Source of the DNA: Typha latifolia
Lineage: Eukaryota; Streptophyta; Magnoliopsida; Poales; Typhaceae
Length of the DNA stretch: 64,000 nt
Assembly (NCBI GenBank): GCA_019914945.1
Contig: CM034107.1
Coordinates: 10,974,001-11,038,000 of the forward strand
Direction: 5' to 3'
Positions 25,401 through 37,400 of this stretch are shown here, piece after piece. How positions within the stretch are numbered: position 1 is the stretch's first letter; each line of letters opens with the position of its first letter. A program made the position numbers and the translations under genes. The notes under the pieces are model-generated. The model made no database searches. It saw only the letters and a program-made list of their open reading frames with translations, and was not told where the DNA came from.

Positions 25401-28400
25401 CACAAAGCGGGCGGCGGGCGGCAGGCGGCAACGGCGACTACAATGGCAAAGGTGAGTATCCCTTACCTCTTTCTCTCATTCTCTTACGGCACGGCCGGCA
25501 AGTGCCGCGGCACGTGCTCCAGTTTACTTTCTAATTTTTGTTCCAAATTTTGATTAATTAACACATGAAAACACCTCAGTAAGGTCAATAAAGGAATGGG
25601 AAGTGAAAGATATCTTAGACAAAAATGAGTTTAAATATCATATATTATTATTGACTAATTTAAGTTCGTAGTGAACGTTAGAATAGGCTATCTGAAGGCT
25701 CTACATCTGACTTCTTGAGTTCATGTTTCTCTTATCTGTTACAGGTAATTATTGCCACAGATATTGCAGAGACCAGCATAACAATTGATGATGTTGTCTA
25801 TGTTATTGACACTGGAAAGCACAAGGAGAATCGTTACAATCCACAAAAGGTTCACCTTTTCTTTAATGCCATACTGAAAGATCAAATTGATGTCGGTCAT
25901 ACTTAGTTCTCAATGCTTGGTATATTTGTTTATGACTTCTGTTTTTGCAGTCAATCAAAGGTTTGATATCATATGTTTGACTGAAGAAACTAAAAGGACC
26001 AAAATTTGTTTGTCTCTATGTTAGCTTAAAATTTTGGAAAATATTATAGTTCATTTGGTAAACAAATCTGATAATTTCTGTAACATTATTTGCAGTAGGT
26101 AAATGACTAATCCTATAATATTCATCAGTATAAGAAAATTTTATTTGCATTACAATCATGTCATTTCATTTGAAGAGCGACCTTCAGTTCATGTATGAGT
26201 TATTATGGAGGTTGAACTCACCTATTAACAAGTCACACATTTGGTTAGTATATCTGATTGGAGGCATGCTTATCAGCCATTCTATCCTGAATTTTGCAGA
26301 AAATGTCAAGCATTGTGGAAGATTGGATATCACGTGCAAATGCAAAGCAAAGAAAAGGAAGAGCTGGACGTGTGAAACCAGGAATCTGCTTTTGCTTCTA
26401 TACTTGCCATCGATTTGAAATACTCATGCGCCCCTTTCAGGTTATTGTTATGCCTTGTGAAGTGTTTAATTGGAAAAAACGAGTATGTGTATGTGTTCTG
26501 CTATGTTAATTTTAAAAGTTTCCATGTTGATATTCATGACACAAAGCATTTGCTGTTGCAAGTATGCTATTGAGCTGTACTGGATAGAAAATACATTTGG
26601 CAGCAACAAAAGATCTATTTGGGATTGAGATTAGTTTTCTTACATTCAAAGATTAGCCCTTGGCTTTGCTACTCATGGTTCACCATGACTTTCTTCATTT
26701 CTTTCTCCATTTCCCTCTGGTCTTCCTTTTAACATGTGGCACCTCCAACTTTAGTTGAATTTGTTCTTACCGGCACAGAATGTGCTCTCTGTCGGACATG
26801 TCAACCCATCTTCAAGAGGTACCATGATCTTCAGTTGCTGCTGCTACCACTCTATAACGTGCATGTTTCTAAATATCATTTCCTTTCTCCATCTTGACTA
26901 TTTTTTTTGGATTGTTTAATTAATGCTAACATGTAAAGAATGGCAGGCTGTTTCTTGTAACCACAGCGCTAATCCTTTGTGGTGTGTCATGGTGTGTTGT
27001 GATCTTCTGGTTGTTGAGCTCTTTATTCTTACATACTTCTATGGCATGAGTACCTTGTGGTCTGATAATTTTGACCTTATTCGATATATTAGTAATCTTT
27101 TTATTTGTCATTAAATTCCTTAACACTAGGTTTGTGTGATTACCTTTTGTACTTAATAATACAGGTGCCGGAGATGTTGCGGATGCCATTGACCGAGTTG
27201 TGTTTACAAATAAAATCACTCTCTTTGGGAGATATAAAATCCTTCCTACTGAAGGTATGCTCTCTCTCTCTATACACACACACACTGCACATGCTTGTGT
27301 GTGTATACACTATACACATGCCTGTATGCGGGCATTTGTGCGAGCACTTATGTGTTTGTGTTTAAGTGCTTGTGCAACTTTGCATACTGATATGTGTATA
27401 TGTATCTTCATACATGTCTCTTTCAGTCTCCCTTCTTTTCCCTTTCTCATGACAGTCTCTGTATTATAACTTCTCTTTTTAAATAACAGATATGTTTTTT
27501 GCCATCAATATTGACAACAGTACCTTTTGTAAGACTTGCTATTTGACATAACATTTACCAGGCAATGGAACCCCCACGAGAAGAAACTATTTCCTCTGCA
27601 GTGGACTTGTTATATAAGGTAATACTTTATTTCTTATGATATCTGTAAAATTTGCAATATATATCCATGAATTACTGGAATTATATCTGTTTTTTTGGGA
27701 AATTTTCAGAAATCCCTCTACTTTATGGACTTTCTATGGTTCAATCTGTTTTATTTGCTTTTACCAAAAAAGACCCCTGCCTTTTATAAAAAGTATCCAA
27801 TTAAAAGTTTAAAACCAAAATATTAAAATCAAAGCATCTTGCTGTTACCATCATAAAATTTAACTAATACTCTTAAATTACTGAAATAACCTTACTGCGA
27901 ATACTTATTGACCTATGGATAATTTGAAACTGAAAATATAAATTAGAAAGAAAAAATTGAGACAAAAGTTATGTGACCTGAGTGCAAAACCATTCCATGT
28001 GAGCTCATTGCCAGGCATTGGTAAGGGTGACTTTGGAATTTGAAAAGTATCCCCTTGAATAAGATAGAACATTCCATTCTAGATTCTTATATGTTAAAGT
28101 AAGGTGAATTATCTGAGGTGTTGAATGGATATTTTTTATAAAATCTAGGGGCTTTTATAGAAAAAGTGATAAGGTGGGTATAAACCATAAAAAGCCAATA
28201 ATGTAGGGTTCTTTTTACACAAATTTCCCCTGTTTTGTCTTTCCACTTTAATACTGTTGGAAAGTGTTGAGAATATCTTCACAGTAATGCAACATTTAAT
28301 GAATACATACAAAGCAGCTAATAATTCATCTTTGGTTTCTCCAGGTTGGAGCCTTTGAAGGAGATGAAGAATTGTCACCTCTTGGTTATCATTTGGCCAA

Positions 28401-31400
28401 ACTACCTGTGGATGTTCTGATAGGAAAGGTGTGCTTAAATATTTATCATTACTTGATTGTTTTGGAACCCAAATACAGAATAAGCGGTTTCCTTGATGAT
28501 GGTTGTTAAAGATTAATACTACATGTTGCATCTAGATGGTTGAGTGATCATTGTTACATGAGTAAATAAAAAGATTTTGGCACTTCCATCGCAAAATCAA
28601 GGTTACCGTTAATTTGAAGTACATTGATGGCGTCTTGGATAATTCTTTTCTTCTCTCTCCCACCTCCAACCCATCCTTTCCCATTTGTTCTTTTCTCCAC
28701 TATGATTTAGAATTTGTCAAGAATGCATTTGATATTTGTAAAAAATGATTAGAATTCTTTATATTATTTTTGTGCATACAGCATACTAAAGTTTATTTTT
28801 GCAGATGATGTTGTATGGTGCAATATTTGGTTGCTTATCACCAATTCTCTCAATTGCAGCATTTTTGAGTTATAAGTTTCCATTTGTCTATCCCAAAGAT
28901 GAGGTATCATCTGAAATTTGGTGTATAATAATTTTTTTTTGCAGCTTATTGGATTTGCTAGAGTTGACTTAATACTGATATTTGTATTGCAGAAACAAAA
29001 TGTGGAGAAGGCAAAATCTACATTAGTAAATGATAGCATGGATGGAGCTGCTTCCAATGGTGATAATAAACAGTCAGACCACCTTTTAATGGTTGTAGCC
29101 TACAATAAATGGGCCAGGATTTTGCATGAGGTTTCTAAACTATTTTCATTTTATATTGAAATATTAAGATCATACTTTTTCTTGCTATGCAATCTTTAGT
29201 GTATATTCGTGAACTAACGACATAAGTGCCGCTTGGCAAAAATTTATGTTCCATGACATGGCTCTTGCTGCAGGACACAATTTTTTTTGGAAGAGGAAGA
29301 GAGTGAGGGAGAGAGAATAAGAGGGAACAAAATTGGTGAAGTTGGAACATAGGCAGGATCAACGACAACAATGTGGGAGGAAGAAACATAAGGAAAAGGC
29401 AGAGAGGAGAGGCAACAACGACAGTTGCTAGTCATGTGTATTTAGGGTCAGGATTAGTTGCTGGGCTTTGTTCTTTGAAATTGAGTATTTGAGTTGAAGT
29501 TGTTATATATAAAAGTTTCCGGGTCAGATTAAATCATATTCAGCCCGAGCTAAATAATTTAAACCTTAATCTTTTCATATTCTACCCTTTGACCATACTT
29601 GCTGCAACAAGAAAAAGAAACCCTAATCCTGATATGATAGGTTGGGAGCTAGAGGCAAAGGAGGGTGGCTTATGGGGGCATGGTGGATGTTGGATTCTCT
29701 ATATGAGGCCAAAACTGATGGTGAATGGTTCAAATGGATGGGGAAAGATGACAGATATGTGTGTTTTACATATGTGTTCTCATGCCGTTAACCTTCTGGT
29801 ATGAGATGTCTGTCAGGTACACATGGACCTTGCTGGCACACCTTGTGTTGGCATGAAAATAAGGGTCATGTCAAAATAAGTACCTGCGTTGTTAGCAGAT
29901 AGTCCTTCACCATCCACACAAGTTCATGGAGAAAGAGTTGGCTCCATAGGGTTTTGCTGGAGGATTTCGTACTGAGAGGAAGTAATTTATGTTGACTTGA
30001 GTTCTAGGGTTTTGTGTGGGGTTCAAGTTGGGCAGCAACAAAGTAACCCCTTTCCCCATGGAATCAACCCTACTGGCCCTATGATGTGGGATCAGTTTTC
30101 AATATCAGTTATGGGATAAGGCTCTTCTCTGTTGGGTGCAGGATCCCTGTCGACTAGGGGTGATTTCTCGCATCTGGTTGTTTACAGTTGCTATATATAT
30201 ATAACACAGACTGACAGACAGATTTTTCGAGAGAGTTTTAATTTAGAAATTTGGAAAAGAATTTAAGTAGGTCTCTAGCTATTGGTTGTGGATGGGGATT
30301 GCAAAAGCATATCATCTTAAGGTGGATGAAGATAAAGTGCAGTTGTAAGGATGAGCTTCTGCACATCCATATTACTTATATATATATAGGTAGATGTACA
30401 AGGGTATGTAGGCCTTGCCACTTGCATGTCTCGTGTCAACAAGATTTCAACATGAATTGTGCCATGATATTTAGTACCTTGCTGTTAATTTCAACAAGGG
30501 GGAATGCTAATTGGTAACTGACTTAGTTGTATGTATAAGATATGCTTAGCCGATCCATTAATTTTGTACCATTGGACAACAATTACCGGTAGTTACTCTA
30601 ATAAATCTTTATACTTTTGCAGAATGGAGCAAAATCTGCTCAACAGTTTTGCCGTAAGTTCTTCTTGAACAATTCAGTTATGTACATGATCAGGTCAGAT
30701 CTTTGTTGAATGACATAATGCTATTTGTAAATTGTATAGGCTACAAATTTGTCCTATGACTATCTCATAATTTCAAGACTCTTTTGATTGCTTGTATCTC
30801 AAAATATTAGCAAGTGAATCTTGTTTTCTATGATCTTGAGATCAATAGTTTCAAATACTTCTAGGAGCGAAAACAGATTGGATATGGATCAACTCACATT
30901 TGGATACGGATATTGGATGAGTAAAAATTTAAAACTATATGTTGACTAAATGAATATGGATATAGATCGGGTAAACATTGGTTCTTAAAAAGGATACGGA
31001 TACAGGTCAAATAGGGCTCGGAATCTTAAATGGTATAGATATAGATCAAATATGAATATATTTGGTAGTTTTTGTGCATCACAACTTTATCTTTTCTCCT
31101 TTTATTTTCTGTGTATTGCGACTAACTTAAATGCTTGAAACTGTATAATGGATGCATCTATGTCAAGAATAGCTGATAGATTTGATAGTTTTCCTATTCT
31201 TAAATTGCCTATTATATTTTAACACTTCCTCACAAACTTGGGTTAGAGACATCTTCTAGAAACTGCAATGAACAAGAGTTACAAGACACAAACTTCTGTT
31301 GAAACATAAATAATAATAATAATGATAATGGAATAAACCAACTACAGAATACCCAACTGAGAGACAATTTATGGAAAGTGAAGATTTAGTTGGTGTTTAG

Positions 31401-34400
31401 CATCCTCCAATTACTAGAGTAATTTAATTATTACTCTGGAATTGTGAATTCCAGAGTTCTTAATCCCAATACCTGCTTAGATGCCAAAAGGCTTGAAATT
31501 TTGGGGTAAAAACAAATCTACTTTAATCTATGCAAAAACGTTACAGAGATCATCATGAAACTCACCCTTCACATCTCTTTCTGCCCTATACCTTATTATG
31601 CACTACCTTTCAACCCCTATCACAGTGAAGTCACACAGGCTGCAACTCCAACTATGTCATAGGTCGCCACATCGAGGAGGTCACAGTTTGAAGTGCCGGC
31701 AAGGTTGCTGACTGCCGAAACAACATGCCTGCAGAGTGCAGACTGATGTGGAGTGGGGGTGGGTATGTGAGGGAAGTAAAAAACAGGGAGGATGATGATA
31801 AAATCAGATTATTAGGATTTATTTATAACATATTGCCAACCACTAAAACCAGAATGATTACTTAAAAAATAATTTCTACAGTAATCACTTGGTTAGGCAT
31901 TCAAATCTCTTGTTTGAAAAAAATCTGGATTCTAAAGTTAGAGCTCCCAAACAGCTTAGTTTTATAAAGTAATCCATCGAAGATCAGTGCTTAAACAAAT
32001 GAAAAAAAGGAACTTGGATGTGGATAAAAACAGGAACTTGGATGTGGTTGGCTACTGATATATGAGAGGGGTTTAGAGTTGTGCGGTGTGAGTTGGCAAT
32101 TCACCACAAGTTTGCTGTCAGCGGTGCCTCAGATCTTTTGCCACTGACAGAATCCTTGCCAGATTAGAGGCCGATGCAATGGGCAATGACCACTTTGATG
32201 ACAATGGCTTGTTGTTGGGTGACAACAGGATGGTGATTGGTGATGGCCTGGGAGAAGTTGGGTTAGGGTATTAAAGAGGAAATAATATTTTGCAAAATGG
32301 TGAAAACAGACTGGATATGGATCTGGGTCTGCATCCAATTACTTAACATTAGTGTCAGAATAAACAGATATTTGATATCCGTATTCAGATCCAAATGAAA
32401 TGTAACTAACCATATCTGGATTCTAACATTTTGCAAAATCCCTATCCGTATCTGGATTCGGATCCGGACTAGATAGCAGTATTGCTACCTTATCTGGACC
32501 CTAGTGAATATGGAATCGGGTCAGGTCAGATATAATCTGACTCGTTTTCATCCCTATTTACATCACTGTGATGTTGTGGATCTGAAATGGCACCTCACGT
32601 TGGAGAATGTCTGATATAATGCTTTCCTCAGCTTACTTCCTTACAAGAAATGCTATTTCTGTGATTCTAGATGCTTGAAAAGGCATGATATGTTTTTTAG
32701 CAACATGGCAGGGACATGCGTATACAATTTGGAAGTCTGTTAGCAGATATTGGGCTTGTTGATCTCCCTGGATTTATTATGGTATGGATATGCAATAATT
32801 TGAGTTTCTTTTACTAACTGTCATCATGTGTGCTTCTCTGGTGTTTACTGTCAATCTGCTGTATTTCATCTGCTTTGATTTCATTTACATATTTCTTTTA
32901 TGTTTTATTTTATATTCTGTTAGTATGATTTGGAGTTTTTGTGGTGTATACTACTTTCAATCTAGTCATTACTCTGGGTTTCTAGAAGATGTAAGTGCTT
33001 CTGTTAGCTTATTGTGCTTCCATGAGATAAATTTGGAAATCTTGGTCTAACTAAAGTTCCTTTGTCATTTACATTCTATAGATCATAAGGTAGATAAGAT
33101 GCATCAATATCTTATCATCTTAGCTTAGTGTTACAGGGTTTTTCTTAAAATTTTATATTCTTTCCTCAAGGGCTAGTTTTGTGATTGTGTTTTGGCTCAG
33201 ATTGATAGAACTTAGAAGACTACTGATAGGAGGTTACCTTGGTTATCCTAAATGTAGTGAATAAGTTCGATGCATTTGATATTTGACAGCTTTGATCCTC
33301 TTTTGACATGTATTTATCTTGTGCCATGTTCCGTGTTATGATAACTCATGACTGTTTATAGACCTAGCTGCGTAATGTCAAAGTATGGAATATACCAGTA
33401 ATATAGCAGATATCACTTTTAGCTTTGTATTAAAATCAAGCAAGTTTTGGTTGGCTGTATGACTGGATAACCCAAATGACACCACATAACTAGTTTAATG
33501 CACATTGTTCCTTAGATGCTTCATCCAAACATCTGAACCTTATTGGGTCATTTTGGTTTTTACTTTTTACAGACATGAGAAGAAATACAGATACATTTTT
33601 CTCATTGTTTTCACTTCCATAAACTCATCTTATTCATGTGAACCAGAGAAGTTTTTGATTACTTGGAATGATGTTCAAATGTTCTTTCATGTTGCTTTTT
33701 CCTATTTTATCAGGTACTTCTATCATGACATTTAGACTTTTTCTTTAGAATACGGCTAAGAAATGTTTTTTCTTTTCTTTTCTCAAGCAGAATGATGGTA
33801 AAAGGAAAGATAAGCTTGACAGTTGGTTTGCTAATATTTCTCTGCCATTCAATATGTATGCACATCATTCTACAATCATTAAGGTACTTTTCTGGTATTG
33901 GCTTCAAATTCAGATAAATGCTGTCACCTATATTTTGTAGCGCTTTCATGCTGTATTTAATTTATTGGTAGAAAAGAGTTCTTATATTTTCTGAAATCTT
34001 TTCTCCTTTTCAATTTTTCAAATTTGTACTTATTGTAGTTTGAGAATATCCTTTTAATATTCAAATTGTTGAATTAGAAAATATTAGAATGTATATATTA
34101 TCTATTAGATGCATGGAGCCATCCTCCATGTAAGATGCCCTATAATTGAATAGAGGAATTCCTGTTACCAATGAAACGGACTCAATGCTACTTGTTAGAA
34201 CATTTTCCATATGTATCCTTTTTCATTCTAGTTCTTCGAGCATGTTTTCTCAAAATATAAGGACTTGGCTCCCTTGCCCCTTTTTTTTTTGAGATTGGGA
34301 TATTTGCTCCTTATTTTTTTGCTATCTGTGAGCTGGAAGAACTGGATTTAAAGTTCCATAGTCATAACATCACCCAGATAAAAAATGTTTCAACAGTGTG

Positions 34401-37400
34401 GGAGTATCTTTTCTCATGTGTAGATTTCTAGATATAATATGTATTAGTTATTATTGCCTCCTCTTCTTGTAGTTACATAGTATTTTTCTTCAGTTAGATA
34501 GTGAATGTGTTGATATTGGTACTCTTTTTCCTACTGGCCTTTCGTCTTGTCTTTTCTCCTGTCATGTACGTGTACCTGGGTGGTTGGCTTGGAGGATTAT
34601 GATTTATGGAAGTTCCTTGCTGTGACTTGCAGGCAATCATATGTGCAGGACTATATCCCAATGTTGCTGCAACCATAGAAGGCATTGACAGCACATCTCT
34701 AGGTGGCAGTAAAACATTTCCTGATATCATATCTTTGAAAGATCGTCCTCTTTGGTATGACGGAAGACGTGAAGTTCACATACATCCCTCCTCTATAAAC
34801 TATAGCTTGAAATGCTTTCAGTATCCATTTCTAGTCTTCCTTGAAAAGGTGCATGTTCAGATTCCCAAATCTACTCTGTTCAAGAATGTTAGTTTGCATC
34901 AACATTTTCTTAGTATAAGTTTGATATGCATCATTTATTTTTTGGTGTTTGGTTGATGCATTAGCCTCCCTTATTTGTAAATAACACCATAACATCACTC
35001 TCTATCTGGAAATGCTTAAGTGTGGTCAACATGTATTACTTTAAGTTATGCATTCTTTTTTACCTCAGGCGAGCTGCGATAAAGGTAGCACACCTCTCTT
35101 CTTACTAAATGTGCACAAACCCCTATTTCATGTTTAAGGCTTACACATTGACCAAACGAGGCCTAGTCATTTTTAACGAGTAAACAATAAATATCCATAA
35201 AGTTCTAAAATGTGATGAGTACTTGAGTTTAAGGTGTATCATATCAAAAACATTTTTCAAGTTCTGTAGACATATCTGGTTTTGGAAGAATTAAAAATTT
35301 GAACTGACTTAAAGTGATGATAGAAAGAAGCAAAAAACTTAGGTTGGTTGGTGTATAAGCCTTAAAGGTGACTAAAGAGTTCATACACATTTTGGTAAGG
35401 AAAAGGATGCGGTAACTTTATCATATCCCCTTATTTGAGATAGTAAGATGTGCATAAATTAAAGTTATGCATGTTGACTATACTTAAACATACTTATAGA
35501 GAAAGTGGTATTTGGTGTGCTATTTGTAAATAAGGAGTTAATTCGCAAATAAGGAAGGCTTATGCACCAACCAGACATTGCCTTAGGCTCCATTTAGATG
35601 CTGGTTAGGGAATTCCTTAATCTAGATCAAGGAACACAACTCTAAATTTGTAATCAAACATAAGACTATCCCTAAATCAAATAGAAACATTGTTTATGCT
35701 GGTTTGGATCTTTTTCCACGTCTTGTCAAAAATTCTCTTTCCTCTTTCCTCTCTCCTCTCTCTTCTCTCCTCTCTAGTAATAAGATTATGATTAATATTG
35801 GGCGGGAGCTTTTGGTTTGAGCAGAAAGTAGGCTAAACTAGTTTTTCCTTATGTAGAATTAGGGTGGCAATCGGGTCGAGTTGGATTCGGGTCGGGTCAA
35901 CTTTACCTTGATACGAACACGACTTGATTAATAAACGGGTTGCATTTGATAAACACGAATATAGCCCGATTAATAAACAGGTAACATGACTCGACCCCCT
36001 TAATCTGTTTAATAAACGAGTCAAGTTAATACGACCCGTCTAATCTGTATACTTAAACGGGTCATGTTAACCAGACACGTTAACACGACCCGTCTAATCT
36101 GTTTAATATAAATCCATAAAATTCAATATTTACTGATTTATCATGTTATTGATCTAACATGACAATATCATATCTTTAACATTACTTAAAGAATAATTAA
36201 GGAAAATAACTCATGCTAATCAAAGAAAAGGAATAATGGATCAATTATTTGCATGCTCCTGCAGAGATCGACGAGAATGTTGTTCGGCTGCATGGCACGC
36301 ACGACGCAGCCTACGTCGGCGGCTGACTCCTTTGAGAGATGCGACGTGCCGATCAACCAGATGGCTTTTGGCACAACGAACTCGCGCTGCCAAATCGAGA
36401 CTGGGTCAAACCGCCGCTTATCGACTCCGGGAGGTGGGGGCTGGATGTGCCGCCTCCAGATCCATCAGCTCCGGATGCGCCGCCTCTCTGGCAGAGCGGG
36501 TATCGTCGAGGACCGCCGACTTGTAGTCGAATCCAAGAGGTGGAGGCTGGATCGATGTCTTGGGGTTGCGCACTTGCGCCACCAGTGAGGAGCGAGTCGC
36601 CATGAGATGGTGAGGAGAGCTAGGAAGGGAGGTGGTCTTGGCCTCTTGGTTAAGGGCGACAACGTGAGGAGTGAGGGGTAAGGGATCGGGCATGGGACAT
36701 GGGTAAGGGGCGACGACACCTCTTTGGGAGTGAGGAGTTGGGTTGGGTTTTAGGATTAGAAACTTAGAATTAGAAATATATATATATTGGCAGGTTGACT
36801 CGACCCATTTACTTAAACGAGTCAAGTGGGTCAGTGGTATAAACTCGAATATGACCTGATTAATAATTGGGTTAGGCGGGTTGACCCGTTTATGACCCGA
36901 ACCTGATTAGACTAAACTCAAACCGGATTAATAGTCGGATTATCGTGTCGGGTCAATTTTTGCCACCCCTATGTAGAATGAGTTTAATCCCAAAATGAAT
37001 TTATCATTTTTACCCTTGATAAGATCAAATACCTACAAAAGTTACGTTGCTTACATAGTGGTAAGTACTCAGGTTATGTAGATGAGCATTTACTGTTTTA
37101 CCCATACACATTCCTGATATATATATAGGCACTACATTCCTATAAGCAGATATTTGGTACATATATGTCCACATTACAAAACAGAGCTCATAAAATGGAC
37201 AAATTTTTTGAGGTGAAGATTAATTTTAGTAATATTATTTTGGTGGTTTAGTCCATCCATCCCACCAATCCACTACCAATGTACTTGCTTCAATTCAAAT
37301 AAGACAAAGCAATTCTCATTTCTTATTTTACTTTTTAGCTCAACTTTAATTTGAATTGCATGTCACATCAAAGGCCATTATTATACCACTATTCTAGTTT

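Noticed and set aside
25004..25553. Arg-rich open frames in the GC island
   Set aside because: They come from the foldback repeat; there is no domain, and the frames differ between the two arms.
28145..28531. 128-codon minus-strand frame across a helicase intron and exon
   Set aside because: It overlaps exon 28345-28428, which is needed in frame on the plus strand, and shows no family resemblance.
36236..36825. Several 84-135-codon open frames on both strands in the MULE centre
   Set aside because: They arise from stop-poor GC-rich DNA; only the short minus-strand TraB-like segment shows family resemblance, and it is in a different frame from the longest one.
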